Below the pieces are notes generated by a model. That model worked only from the letters and a program-made list of their open reading frames with translations. It had not been told where the DNA came from and ran no database searches. From assembly GCF_002207865.1 (NCBI RefSeq), contig NZ_BDQM01000008.1, positions 62,001-126,000 on the forward strand: a stretch of 64,000 nucleotides of DNA, read 5' to 3'. The DNA comes from Colwellia marinimaniae (lineage in GTDB: Bacteria > Pseudomonadota > Gammaproteobacteria > Enterobacterales > Alteromonadaceae). The position numbers and the translations under genes are program-made. Below, piece after piece: positions 27,763-39,782 of this stretch (position 1 is its first letter; every line of letters begins with the position of its first letter).

Positions 27763-28113
27763 TTAGGATTTATCGTTATGAATGACGCTATCAAAGAGGT
27801 TTTTGATTAAACCAGCAAACTCACGAATGAAGGCCAATTGCTCATCATTAACCGGATTGTTGATAACACCAGAGAGGATCTCTTCTAGATCATAGACAAT
27901 GGCATCAACTTCACGAATTATGGCATTACGTTGATTAAAGGTTAAATCCTTATTTTGGCTACAAACGTTAATGATTTGTCCACACAACTCAACTTCAATG
28001 GCGGACATTACGGTTTCACTCGCGTGTTCTGGCGCGATTGCATTTTCAAATAAACTGAGATGTTCGGTAAGGTACTCAATGATTTGAATATAACCGTCAG
28101 TGTCTGTAACCAT
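27763..28113 (-). CDS. DUF3802 family protein
   Basis: The 116-residue acidic helical protein begins MVTDTDGYIQIIEYLTEHLSLF. I chose the ATG at 28113, since the family is about this length; the open frame extends further upstream without a convincing start. I recognise the DUF3802 pattern known from Shewanella-related genera. There are no catalytic motifs or membrane segments, so it is a soluble cytoplasmic protein of unknown function. It follows astE on the same strand. Confidence 0.72.
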   Translation of the reverse strand: MVTDTDGYIQIIEYLTEHLSLFENAIAPEHASETVMSAIEVELCGQIINVCSQNKDLTFNQRNAIIREVDAIVYDLEEILSGVINNPVNDEQLAFIREFAGLIKNLFDSVIHNDKS

Positions 28114-28244
28114 AATTGTCTTATTTACCTTTGCCGATGAATTGTACTTTTGTTTGAGTATAGCAGCTAGTGTAGCGTTTTTAGATAAGGCTAAGCAAGC
28201 GCCCCCTTTACCTTTATACAAAAAGGGCTCTTAGTATAAAACAC

Positions 28245-29402
28245 TTATAATAGTGTTGTTGGTACCACCATTAACACGGCTCGCTGACCATTACCGACCT
28301 TGGCATTAGGGAAGACAATGCTCTCACCTGGTTGCGTAGTACGGTATTCTGCGCCAGTATCGGTTGATAACAAGGTATCAACGGGGTAATCGGTAAAGTT
28401 ACTGATTTCATCACCGATAAATAGTTTGAAATCATCACTAACTTTAGTGATGTCACCTAGGACTTTAAATAAGTTAAAGTCTTTATTGTTAAAGCTTTTT
28501 AAAGTGATTTCATTACCGCAGATGAGTGCGCTTAAGTTGTCAGTCATGGCTTGGAAATTAGCCATATTGTTTTCACCAAAGGGTCTGACTTTGCCCAGCT
28601 CGACGGTAAAAGCATGTGCGGAAAACTTTGCACTACTAAAATATGAAAAAGTACCTGAAGGACCATGACCAAATAAAATAGTATTAACACCACAAGCAGC
28701 CATAAAGGTTAACTGCTCTTTATCCCAGGGTTTATCACCTTGGTAAGGATAAATGGCAAACTTTTCATATTTAGAGTCACGAATAGCGGTATGTAAATCG
28801 TAGTGATAGTTAGTTACTTCGTTATTACTATTATTACTACGATTAGTCGTCGCACTTGTGCCTTTATCAGCGCCAGCATTAAAAAAGTCACTAACATAAG
28901 TTTCTAACTTTTCAGCGCGATATTTTTCAAAACAAGGGGCTATCTCTTGGTGTTTACCACAAAATAAGCGGTTTAAATTTTCTGTTTGAAAGCGCTTGGA
29001 AATATTCATGGCCACGGGGTTACCCATAATGAAAAGGGTAGCATGTTTGACCGGTATTTTTTTCGCAATAATATCACTGATAAGTTGCTGAACAATTTCA
29101 ATCGGGGCAGTTTCATTACCATGAATGCCCGATGAAATTACAATACTCTTACTTGGCTTCTCTGACGTTGCTGAGCTTTGTGGCTCAATCAACAAAACAC
29201 CGCTATCAAGTAGACTAACTTTGGCACCATTAACACTAAAGTTAAGGGTATTATCCTTGCCAGTTTGTTTAAAACCTTGCTCAAACTGACGGGTTAACGA
29301 GATAAAGTCGCCTTGTTTGATAAACTGCTGATAGGCTTGCACAAAGTTATCATCAGTAATATCAGTTAATACTGGTGCGGTAAGAGTATTGTTATTTGGC
29401 AT
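28245..29402 (-). CDS. astE: Succinylglutamate desuccinylase
   Basis: AstE hydrolyses N-succinylglutamate to glutamate and succinate, the last step of the arginine succinyltransferase pathway. It is a zinc carboxypeptidase-like enzyme: the HGNE motif (SGIHGNETAP) and the later YDLHTAIR histidine are the zinc ligands, and VELGKVR carries the catalytic-type Glu. The 385-residue length is somewhat above the family norm, due to an insertion around residues 180-195 rich in S, N and T. Its ATG directly abuts the astD stop codon. Confidence 0.93.
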   Translation of the reverse strand: MPNNNTLTAPVLTDITDDNFVQAYQQFIKQGDFISLTRQFEQGFKQTGKDNTLNFSVNGAKVSLLDSGVLLIEPQSSATSEKPSKSIVISSGIHGNETAPIEIVQQLISDIIAKKIPVKHATLFIMGNPVAMNISKRFQTENLNRLFCGKHQEIAPCFEKYRAEKLETYVSDFFNAGADKGTSATTNRSNNSNNEVTNYHYDLHTAIRDSKYEKFAIYPYQGDKPWDKEQLTFMAACGVNTILFGHGPSGTFSYFSSAKFSAHAFTVELGKVRPFGENNMANFQAMTDNLSALICGNEITLKSFNNKDFNLFKVLGDITKVSDDFKLFIGDEISNFTDYPVDTLLSTDTGAEYRTTQPGESIVFPNAKVGNGQRAVLMVVPTTLL

Positions 29403-30893
<1,491 letters not shown>

Positions 30894-30904
30894 TCATTGG
30901 TAGT

Positions 30905-30929
30905 GGTGACAGAGAGTGTCGCTGTCACC
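30905..30929 (-). other. Intercistronic hairpin astA-astD
   Basis: GGTGACAG (30905-30912) and CTGTCACC (30922-30929) form a perfect 8-bp stem with a 9-base loop just upstream of astD. There is no T run, so it is more likely an mRNA stability or processing element than a terminator. Confidence 0.45.
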
Positions 30930-31030
30930 CTTAGTAACTAGATGAATGGCTGGTGTTAGCCACAATATGTCAGTATGTTATTTGCTCAGGTAATTGCATG
31001 AGCTAATTTACCGCGCTTAATTTGCGGTAA

Positions 31031-32047
31031 TTAATTAGCGACTAAACGAACCCAATCGCCTTCACTTACCATTAATGCATCGGCGACAGCTTGGCTAATG
31101 ACCACTTGTTTAGCGGTTTCCCGTAGTGACAATCGCGTTTGCAGGGCTCTAAAATCAGCAACTTTGCTATTACAGATAATATAATTATCCGTAGATTGCA
31201 CTTCGTCTATGATTACTTGGCAACGCTTACTATGGTTTACGGTTCTGATATTGTTGACATGTGACTCAACCGTTGGACCACCATCAAAAATATCAACATA
31301 GCCACGTCGGGCAAAACCTTCCGCTTCTAATAAGCGCAGTGCTGGCACCGTTTGTGGGTGCACTTTGTCGATGACTGCTTGGGCTTCTTTACTGAGCAAA
31401 CTAACGTAAATTGGGTATTTAGGCATTAATTCAGCAATAAATACTTTTTTACCTATGCCGGTTAAATAATCGGCGGTCGGAAAGTCCATGGAGAAAAAGT
31501 GCTCTTCAAGCCACTGCCAAAATGGCGAATTGCCGTTTTCATCTGAAATACCACGCATTTCTGCAATAATGGTGTCAGAAAAACGCTCTTTGTGTTCGGC
31601 GATAAAAAGAAAACGGAAACGCGATAAAAAGCGGCCATTATTATTTTTGCGGTGGCTGTCACTTAAAAATAGTGTACAAATTTCGCTGGCGCCAGTGTAG
31701 TCATTACACAAAGACAAGATTTCTACGGTATTGTATATATTTAGCTCGCGTGAGCTATGGACTACTTTACCCAGGTGATAATGATAAAAAGCATCATCTA
31801 AACCTACCGCGGCTTCAATGCCACTGGTACCAACTACTTCACCAGTTTCGGTATCTTCCATGACAAAAAGATAGCCTTCGTTGCCAGCTTCTTTCACGTC
31901 TTTGGCAAACGATTCCTCTGCGTGCTTGATACGCTGTTGCAGTAATTTTTCATTCACCGGCAGTGAAGTAAAACCGTGGCCAGAGTCTTCCGCAATGCGG
32001 TACAAGGCTTTCAGGTCACTTTTTTTAATAGGGCGTACAATGATCAT
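31031..32047 (-). CDS. astA: Arginine N-succinyltransferase
   Basis: AstA transfers succinyl from succinyl-CoA to arginine, the committing step of arginine catabolism by this route. The 338-residue protein has the family start IIVRPIKKSDLKALYRIAEDSGHGFTSLP (shown by its parts IVRPIKKSDL and GHGFTSLP). It also has EICTLFLSDSHRKNNNGR, a GNAT-type acyl-CoA region, and a C-terminal ASP-like beta domain. It lies between astC and astD on the same strand, the usual order. Confidence 0.95.
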   Translation of the reverse strand: MIIVRPIKKSDLKALYRIAEDSGHGFTSLPVNEKLLQQRIKHAEESFAKDVKEAGNEGYLFVMEDTETGEVVGTSGIEAAVGLDDAFYHYHLGKVVHSSRELNIYNTVEILSLCNDYTGASEICTLFLSDSHRKNNNGRFLSRFRFLFIAEHKERFSDTIIAEMRGISDENGNSPFWQWLEEHFFSMDFPTADYLTGIGKKVFIAELMPKYPIYVSLLSKEAQAVIDKVHPQTVPALRLLEAEGFARRGYVDIFDGGPTVESHVNNIRTVNHSKRCQVIIDEVQSTDNYIICNSKVADFRALQTRLSLRETAKQVVISQAVADALMVSEGDWVRLVAN

Positions 32048-32071
32048 AATTGCTCTCGATGAAAGGGGATG

Positions 32072-32108
32072 GCTATCTGTTTAAAATAAGGTGACTTAAA
32101 CAGATAGC
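32072..32108 (-). other. Intercistronic hairpin astC-astA
   Basis: GCTATCTGTTTAA (32072-32084) pairs perfectly with TTAAACAGATAGC (32096-32108), a 13-bp stem with an 11-base loop, in the gap between astC and astA. The lack of a following T run argues for RNA processing or 3'-end protection of the astC message rather than full termination. Confidence 0.55.
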
Positions 32109-32145
32109 TATTAGCATTGACTAGGCTAGGCCAGTCTAGGTTAAG

Positions 32146-33719
<1,574 letters not shown>

Positions 33720-34865
33720 TTAACTGAAATTGAGCTTAATATGATCAATATCGCTCTTTTGTAATAGGGTTATTTCAGCCGGTGTTAAATTTGCCGCGTT
33801 AAGCAATGCTTGACTCTCGTCACTACTTATTAACGCTTCTTTTGCTAGGGCGCGAAAGGCGACATGGGCTTTGGCTTTGGCGACAATTTGAGCGATAGGG
33901 TGCATTTTTTCGATGTTATCGGCGTAGGCTAGATCAAATATTGGTTCGGTTATATCAAGGCGTCTAAAGCTCATTTTTTCAATTAAGTCAGCAGACAATT
34001 GTGAACTGCGCATGGTAAGTTGCTCAAGGAGTAGCTCTTCACTGGCTTTAATTTGTGATAAGACATTATGCAAACGTTTGTCTTTACGCTCAAATGCTTG
34101 ACGTACTTCTTTTTTATACATCTCACTAAACGTGGTTAAATAACTACGGGTAACGGCAAATCTACCTATATTTGACAACATCCCCGTAGTAAACGCGGTA
34201 AATTCATCGAGGCCTTGTTCTTTGGCTAACGCACGTGCGGCTAATGCTATAGATAAACTATCATTCCATAGCTTTCGTTTCATCAAGCCGTAAGGTGCGG
34301 TACTTGTAGGTAACCAATGTTTCAGGGTAAAGGTGGGCATGAGCAACTTTAAATTGTCTAAACCAATATAACTTAACGCCAGCTTAGCATCGGTAACTTG
34401 TACATCAGCACGTTTTCGGTATTGTGGTTTGTTCACTAAGCGTATTAAATCATTGCTTAACCAAGATAAAGAAGCAGCAAGACTTTTGATTTGATTAACT
34501 GAAGCGGCACGAGCAGATAAAATATCGAGAATAGCAGGGCAGGCATCTTCAATACCTAGTACGTGATGATAAAGGTGCTCTTTGTTGTCAAAGTCACTAT
34601 TAATTTTTGTGCGAACCCGGCTAAAGAAGGCCTGTTGGGTTTGTTTTTGAAAATGCTCTTCACCGTGCTTGGCAATAATTTTTTCTTGTTGCGCTTGCAC
34701 CTCTACAGATAACAGTTCTCGGCGGCGGTTTTCTTGCTCGCTACCTTGTTGGTCAGCTATGGATATTTTTCCACTTTGCTTTTCCGCAAATTTCTTACAG
34801 ATAGTGAGGCTAGTGGCTCGCTGGTATATAGTGGCGACAGCTTGATTGTTTTCAAAAATTTGCAT
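33720..34865 (-). CDS. HDOD domain protein
   Basis: The 381-residue soluble protein has an HDOD region at about residues 110-320, a non-catalytic relative of HD phosphohydrolases used in signalling. Typical helical segments are ILSARAASVNQIKSLAASLSWLS, LALSYIGLDNLKLLMPTF and AFTTGMLSNIGRFAVTRSYL. The N-terminal 100 residues are charged and unrecognised. It is probably part of a stress or second-messenger response, but no partner can be read from the context (pabA upstream, astC downstream). Confidence 0.8.
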   Translation of the reverse strand: MQIFENNQAVATIYQRATSLTICKKFAEKQSGKISIADQQGSEQENRRRELLSVEVQAQQEKIIAKHGEEHFQKQTQQAFFSRVRTKINSDFDNKEHLYHHVLGIEDACPAILDILSARAASVNQIKSLAASLSWLSNDLIRLVNKPQYRKRADVQVTDAKLALSYIGLDNLKLLMPTFTLKHWLPTSTAPYGLMKRKLWNDSLSIALAARALAKEQGLDEFTAFTTGMLSNIGRFAVTRSYLTTFSEMYKKEVRQAFERKDKRLHNVLSQIKASEELLLEQLTMRSSQLSADLIEKMSFRRLDITEPIFDLAYADNIEKMHPIAQIVAKAKAHVAFRALAKEALISSDESQALLNAANLTPAEITLLQKSDIDHIKLNFS

Positions 34866-34992
34866 GGAGGTGTTATTGCTTACCTTTTTATTGCTACTCA
34901 GGGATAAAATTGAGCATTGAACGCATTAAGTCTAGTGCTTTAATAGAGTAACGTACTACTCTATCTGGCTTTAATCTAAAAAGCTCTTGTTA

Positions 34993-35592
34993 TTAGCTTA
35001 TCGGGTGATTTTTAAATTGCTTGATAAAATTTGCTAATAAATTTTGTCCTTGTTCTGTCAGTATGGATTCTGGATGAAACTGTACGCTGCTAATAGCTAG
35101 GCTTTTATGTTCTAGCGCCATAATTTCATCAAGCTCACCTTGCTCATTTTGGCTCCACGCCGTTACCGTGAGTTCGTTGGGTAATGATTGCTTGTTAACA
35201 ATTAAGGAATGATAACGAGTGACTTGTAATGGCTGATTCAAGTCGCGGAATAAACCTTGTTGATTATGAGTAATCTTCGAGGTTTTACCGTGCATCACTT
35301 TTTTTGCTTTTTCAACTTTAGCGCCAAAGTGTTGCGCAATACATTGATGCCCTAAGCAGACACCTAATAAGGGTATTTTACCGGCAAACTGTGCAATGAC
35401 AGCCAGAGAAATACCGGCAGAGTCAGGATCGCAAGGACCCGGAGATATAACAATATATTGCGGCTTTAATTGCTCAATTTCTGTTAGGCTAATTTCATTA
35501 TTTCTATAAACCACCACCTCTTGACCTAGCGCTTGAAAGTAATGCACTAAATTAAAAGTAAAAGAGTCGTAGTTGTCGATCATTAATAACAA
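34993..35592 (-). CDS. pabA: Class-I glutamine amidotransferase, PabA/TrpG type
   Basis: This subunit feeds ammonia to aminodeoxychorismate synthase (folate) or anthranilate synthase (tryptophan). The catalytic triad is visible: nucleophile Cys in [13 protein letters not shown], and His and Glu in SVQFHPESI. It begins [15 protein letters not shown] when started at the TTG at 35592, which matches the normal family N-terminus; an ATG at 35583 would cut three residues. Its place next to astC/argD is common in gammaproteobacteria and favours the pabA reading. No pabB or trpE is nearby. Confidence 0.88.
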   Translation of the reverse strand: MLLMIDNYDSFTFNLVHYFQALGQEVVVYRNNEISLTEIEQLKPQYIVISPGPCDPDSAGISLAVIAQFAGKIPLLGVCLGHQCIAQHFGAKVEKAKKVMHGKTSKITHNQQGLFRDLNQPLQVTRYHSLIVNKQSLPNELTVTAWSQNEQGELDEIMALEHKSLAISSVQFHPESILTEQGQNLLANFIKQFKNHPIS

Positions 35593-35680
35593 AAAGTTTC
35601 GCCTAAGTGCGGGTAAATTTCGCGGCTATTCTAATGCTTTTATCGTTACGGGGCAATAAGGGCTAATGCAGTGGTGGCAT

Positions 35681-35724
35681 AATAAAGTAATAAGCTGGCC
35701 TATCGGCTTGCTTATTACTTTATT
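35681..35724 (-). terminator. Long hairpin after the porin gene
   Basis: AATAAAGTAATAAGC (35681-35695) and GCTTATTACTTTATT (35710-35724) form a perfect 15-bp stem with a 14-base loop, 60 bases after the porin stop. The T-rich arm reads correctly for transcription on this strand. Confidence 0.6.
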
Positions 35725-35783
35725 GAGATAGGTTTTATGCTTTTTAGATTACGTCTTTAAGTGACTATGGTGGTCGTTAGTGC

Positions 35784-36983
35784 TTAGAACTTAGCCGTCA
35801 CTTGCAGCCATAATTTATTAGTATCCGTTGGTTTTTGCTCTGCATCGCCTTCAGCATAATTAGCAGCTTTAACTAAAACAGCATAGTTTTTATTGAATTG
35901 ATAACTGGCTATCAAGTTAAGCTCACTACCAAAATCAATACTACCGACATCAGAGGTAAAATCATGGTAAGTTGCCGCCCATTTAACCCCAGAAATTTCA
36001 CCCTTAGCAGTTATATAAACATCTTGGAGACCTTGACTCGGAGTACCTAAAAATTTATCCGCCCAACCGTTAAACTTATGTTTGGTGGCTAGTGGTGTGT
36101 TAAAACCAACACCATTATCGCTACCTAATAATTCATAACCAGCTAATAGAGTTAGTGGGCCAAAGTTATAACCTGCTTCGGCATTAATATACCTAGCTGA
36201 GTAACTCGTTGGGTTATCGGCACTATCGCTTTGGCTGGCTAAACTAGCATTCACTAAAACCTTACCAAATTTACCGTTATATAGTGCCCCTAAGGTAGTG
36301 CTAGCCTTGTTATAGTTAGCCATATCGTCATAGTCTAACAGATAGGCAAAAGCGGAGATTTTATGAGTTTTATTGAGGTGGTAATGGACATTTACTAGAT
36401 GGAAGTCACCTTTAATATTGTTAGCGGTAATGTCATTAATGTTTTGGATATAGCTATAATCTACCGAAAAATTATCGGCTGTATATTGCGCGCGTACACC
36501 ATCATAGGTTTGCTCATTTTGACGCCAACCAACACCACCAACAAAGCGTTGATTGTTGTGTAAAATACGTTGGCGACCAACAACGGCGCTAAAACCATCA
36601 TTTTTATATTGAATATAAGCTTGATTGACATCTGTGCCTTGAGGATCGGCAACCACAGGGTAGTCAGTGTTACCGTTAGTTTTACTATGGTAATCATCTA
36701 CTAGAGCATCAACTTTATCCACTTCTATGGCCATGGAGAAATTACTGTAACTGCCCGTATTAACCGTGATCCGACTTTTTAATGTTAACGCGGAAGCATT
36801 TTTGTCTATGCCATCTTGCTCGACGTTTTCATAGCGGGCCCGTAATTCAATTTTAACCCTGCTATCACTCAGTGCTGCAGTAATGCTGCTGCCATGTTCA
36901 GTGTTACCGGCAAAGGCAGCAGGAGCCGCGAAAATAGCGGCGCTGATTAGCGATAAGGTAAACGTGTTTACGGTTGTTTTCAT
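35784..36983 (-). CDS. Outer-membrane porin of the alginate-export-like type
   Basis: The 399-residue protein has a clean signal peptide (LSLISAAIFAAPAAFAGN). Repeated amphipathic strands follow, for example KIELRARYENVEQDG, DVNQAYIQYKNDGFSAVVGRQRI and RFVGGVGWRQNEQTYDGVRAQY. The terminus WLQVTAKF ends in Phe. The pattern with an early QxYI-GRQ block resembles the alginate_exp/OprD-like porin group of marine gammaproteobacteria; substrate not established. It has an AGGAC ribosome-binding site and a perfect FNR-type site about 120 bases upstream. Confidence 0.78.
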   Translation of the reverse strand: MKTTVNTFTLSLISAAIFAAPAAFAGNTEHGSSITAALSDSRVKIELRARYENVEQDGIDKNASALTLKSRITVNTGSYSNFSMAIEVDKVDALVDDYHSKTNGNTDYPVVADPQGTDVNQAYIQYKNDGFSAVVGRQRILHNNQRFVGGVGWRQNEQTYDGVRAQYTADNFSVDYSYIQNINDITANNIKGDFHLVNVHYHLNKTHKISAFAYLLDYDDMANYNKASTTLGALYNGKFGKVLVNASLASQSDSADNPTSYSARYINAEAGYNFGPLTLLAGYELLGSDNGVGFNTPLATKHKFNGWADKFLGTPSQGLQDVYITAKGEISGVKWAATYHDFTSDVGSIDFGSELNLIASYQFNKNYAVLVKAANYAEGDAEQKPTDTNKLWLQVTAKF

Positions 36984-37099
36984 AATAATGTCCTAAGGTC
37001 ATGTTTTTTAAGTGGGTTAGTTAGCTTTGCTATTATTATTATTATTATGGGTATTAGTAACTGATGGCATGATTGTTACACCGCATTGCGCTAGCTAGT

Positions 37100-37113
37100 T
37101 TGATTTGAATCAA
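37100..37113. promoter_or_regulatory. FNR-type binding site
   Basis: TTGAT-TTGA-ATCAA is a perfect match to the FNR consensus (TTGAT-N4-ATCAA). It is about 117 bases upstream of the porin start codon, which suggests oxygen- or anaerobic-respiration-linked control. It could also serve the divergent glutaredoxin-like pseudogene. Confidence 0.6.
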
Positions 37114-37278
37114 AGTTTGTTACAACTCTGCTCTAGCTTGGCCTTGTTGGTATTTTATTGGCGTTATTATTAGATAATGGCAGTAAGGGCACCGATAAAG
37201 AGTTACAGATTAAGCGAGCAACTAGGGTAAAATAGTGGCTAGCATTTTATGGTATGCCACTCTGAATAGGGCAAAGAA

Positions 37279-37499
37279 ATGAAACGTATTGTCTTGTATA
37301 CCACAGATAAGTGTCCGCATTGCCAAACGGCAAGACGTTACCTTGCACAGCAAGGTATTGCTTTTAGGTTATTAAAACGGCCAAGGGGCAAAAAGAGTTT
37401 GCCGCTATTGGCCTACGTGGTGTACCGGTATTGAAGGTGGGTGAGCAGCTACTCAATGGTTTGTCAGTGAAAGATTTTACCGCACTTTATAATAGTTAA
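37279..37499 (+). pseudogene. Glutaredoxin-like gene with a frameshift
   Basis: The first part reads MKRIVLYTTDKCPHCQTARRYL with a redox motif C12-P-H-C15, then leaves frame. In the other frame the protein continues VIKTAKGQKEFAAIGLRG, VPVLKVGEQLLNG to a stop at 37499. The total length is 221 bases (not a multiple of three), so one base is missing near 37366-37369, probably a G from AGGG. The joined product of about 73 residues has the thioredoxin-fold cis-Pro motif GVP. Both halves are conserved in sequence, so the lesion is recent or a sequencing error. Confidence 0.8.
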
Positions 37500-37535
37500 A
37501 GCTTTATAATAGTAAAAAAATCATCATAGTTTAAG

Positions 37536-37563
37536 GCTTTACCTCGTTACCCCTAGGTAAAGC
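37536..37563. other. Hairpin downstream of the glutaredoxin-like gene
   Basis: GCTTTACCT (37536-37544) and AGGTAAAGC (37555-37563) form a perfect 9-bp stem with a 10-base loop. There is no adjacent T run. It may be a weak terminator for the gene before it. Confidence 0.4.
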
Positions 37564-37614
37564 TCTCCGCAAGTATAGTCATTTTTCCTCAGCTTATTAT
37601 TTAGCCTAGCCTAT

Positions 37615-37740
37615 TGCACCAGATGAACCCAGCGGCTTATCTTTATGCACACTCGTGGTGCATTTTGCTAGCTAAAAAAAACACCATTATATCTAAGTGA
37701 TTAATTAATAGTGTTATTTTATGTTGGCATGTGAATTGTA
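37615..37740 (+). promoter_or_regulatory. NtrC sites and sigma-54 promoter of glnK-amtB
   Basis: TGCACA-CTCGT-GGTGCA (37646-37662) matches the NtrC site (TGCACY-N5-RGTGCA) at both halves. A second half-site TGCACC is at 37615-37620. TTGGCATGTGAATTGTA (37724-37740) fits the sigma-54 -24/-12 promoter, with GG and GT at the key positions (GT replaces the usual GC). The arrangement is that of a nitrogen-limitation-activated glnK promoter. Confidence 0.82.
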
Positions 37741-37774
37741 TTATCAAGTTGTTAGTCATTAAAAAGAACAATAA

Positions 37775-38125
<351 letters not shown>

Positions 38126-38137
38126 GGGATAGTAATT

Positions 38138-39418
38138 ATGGAACAAAATATTTTTCAATTACAATATGCATTAGATACCTTTTACTTTCTTATGTGTGGT
38201 GCCTTAGTTATGTGGATGGCTGCGGGCTTCTCTATGTTAGAGGCTGGCTTAGTACGTGCTAAAAACACCACTGAAATTCTAACCAAAAATGTCGCGCTGT
38301 ATGCCATTGCTTGCATTATGTATCTTATTGTTGGCTACGATATCATGTATGGCGGCGGCGTTTTCTTAAATGGCATTGCCCTTGATGGCGCTAGTGATGC
38401 TGATGCACTTGTTGCTGCAGTATTAGCCGAGTCTGCTGAAGCCGGTTTTGAGGGTGGCGCTGTTTATTCCAATGCGGCTGATTTCTTCTTCCAAGTAGTG
38501 TTTGTTGCCACTGCTATGTCGATAGTGTCAGGTGCTGTTGCTGAGCGCATGAAACTGTGGGCATTTCTTGCTTTTACTGTGGTATTAACGGGCTTTATTT
38601 ATCCTATGCAAGGTAGCTGGACTTGGAACGGTGAAGCCGTCTTTGGTTTATATACCTTAGCTGACTTAGGCTTTTCAGACTTTGCCGGCTCAGGCATTGT
38701 CCATATGGCGGGTGCTTCTGCCGCCTTAGCCGGTGTTATATTATTAGGTGCTCGTAAGGGAAAATACGGTAAAGACGGTAAAGTGAATGCCATTCCTGGA
38801 GCTAACTTGCCGATGGCAACATTAGGTACCTTTATTTTATGGATGGGTTGGTTTGGTTTTAATGGTGGTTCAGTATTAAAACTAGCCGATATTAATAGTG
38901 CTAACTCTGTGGCTATGGTGTTTTTAAATACCAATGCTGCCGCGGCCGCTGGCGCAATTTCAGCCTTGGTTTTTGCTAAAATCTTATTCAAAAAAGCCGA
39001 TTTAACCATGACCTTAAACGGCGCTTTAGCAGGACTTGTGGCCATTACGGCAGAACCCTCTACACCGTCACCATTACAAGCAACTCTATTTGGCGCTATT
39101 GCTGGCGTGATTGTGGTGTTATCAATTCTAGCTCTGGATAAAATTAAGATTGATGATCCCGTCGGTGCTATTTCAGTACACGGCGTGGTTGGTTTCTTTG
39201 GTTTGTTAATTGTACCTATTACCAACTCATCAGCTAGCTTTAGTGGGCAATTGATTGGTGCTGCTACTATCTTTGTCTGGGTATTTGGCACTAGTTTTGT
39301 TGTTTGGTTTGCTCTGAAGAAAATCATGGGTATTCGTGTCAGCGCTGAAGAAGAGTATGAAGGTGTTGATATCTCTGACTGTGGTATGGAAGCTTATCCA
39401 GAGTTTACTAGGGGTTAA
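38138..39418 (+). CDS. amtB: Ammonium transporter
   Basis: AmtB is a trimeric ammonium channel. The 426-residue protein has about eleven membrane segments. It starts in the periplasm-facing segment without an obvious cleavable signal. Typical motifs are MCGALVMWMAAGFSMLEAGLVRAKN, SGIVHMAGASAALAGVILLG with the first pore histidine, and GAISVHGVVGFFGLL with the second. The tail (EEEYEGVDISDCGMEAYPEF) resembles GlnK-interacting AmtB tails. It forms an operon with glnK and ends before a strong hairpin terminator. Confidence 0.97.
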   Translation: MEQNIFQLQYALDTFYFLMCGALVMWMAAGFSMLEAGLVRAKNTTEILTKNVALYAIACIMYLIVGYDIMYGGGVFLNGIALDGASDADALVAAVLAESAEAGFEGGAVYSNAADFFFQVVFVATAMSIVSGAVAERMKLWAFLAFTVVLTGFIYPMQGSWTWNGEAVFGLYTLADLGFSDFAGSGIVHMAGASAALAGVILLGARKGKYGKDGKVNAIPGANLPMATLGTFILWMGWFGFNGGSVLKLADINSANSVAMVFLNTNAAAAAGAISALVFAKILFKKADLTMTLNGALAGLVAITAEPSTPSPLQATLFGAIAGVIVVLSILALDKIKIDDPVGAISVHGVVGFFGLLIVPITNSSASFSGQLIGAATIFVWVFGTSFVVWFALKKIMGIRVSAEEEYEGVDISDCGMEAYPEFTRG

Positions 39419-39482
39419 GCGCACCAGAGGTTAATAGTCTCGTGCTTAAAAAGTCAGAGACTAATAACGCTCTACACTAAAC

Positions 39483-39522
39483 AAAAAAGCAGCGATATCG
39501 AGCACGATACGCTGCTTTTTTA
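39483..39522 (+). terminator. Terminator of glnK-amtB
   Basis: AAAAAGCAGCG-A-TATCG pairs with CGATACGCTGCTTTTT with one bulged A and a four-base AGCA loop, ending in a T run. It is a strong Rho-independent terminator that is also symmetrical enough to serve the opposite strand. Confidence 0.92.
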
Positions 39523-39640
39523 TTGGGTTTTTTACTAGCTGCTAGGCATTAGGCTCAAGGCGGCGAACTTGATGGTCATCAGAAACTAAACGTGAGAGTG
39601 TCATTCGCTGAACAAAAATGGACAATACATGTTTTACTGC

Positions 39641-39704
39641 TGTAGGCGCGACTTCAGTCGCGCTTAATGCCTTAATCGATTGCGCGAATAAATTCACGCC
39701 TACA
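39641..39704. repeat. 64-bp extragenic inverted repeat (TGTAGGCG...CGCCTACA)
   Basis: The element begins TGTAGGCGCGAC and ends AAATTCACGCCTACA, so the ends are inverted copies. Inside are two arms with CGCGA and TCGCG-type symmetry. Its right half recurs at 4281-4305. It has the form of a REP/ERIC-like dispersed element of unknown role. Confidence 0.72.
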
Positions 39705-39782
39705 AAAAAATGACCACTCAAGCGTAATACAGTTCACTTTCTTAACTGACTGACTGACTGACATTAGCCGTTAAGTCTTTTA

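Larger units (their letters stand above)
39419..39782. other. Intergenic region downstream of amtB
   Basis: This 364-bp gap holds the amtB terminator (39483-39522), the 64-bp inverted repeat at 39641-39704 and a short ACTG tandem stretch near 39745. I see no gene. Confidence 0.6.

Noticed and set aside
38599..39327. Long minus-strand open frame of 242 residues opposite amtB
   Set aside because: It is a shadow of amtB, with proline- and lysine-rich nonsense composition and no start signal.
39743..39762. ACTG tandem repeat as a CRISPR or phase-variation tract
   Set aside because: Only about four short units without spacers and not within a gene; no cas genes in the window.
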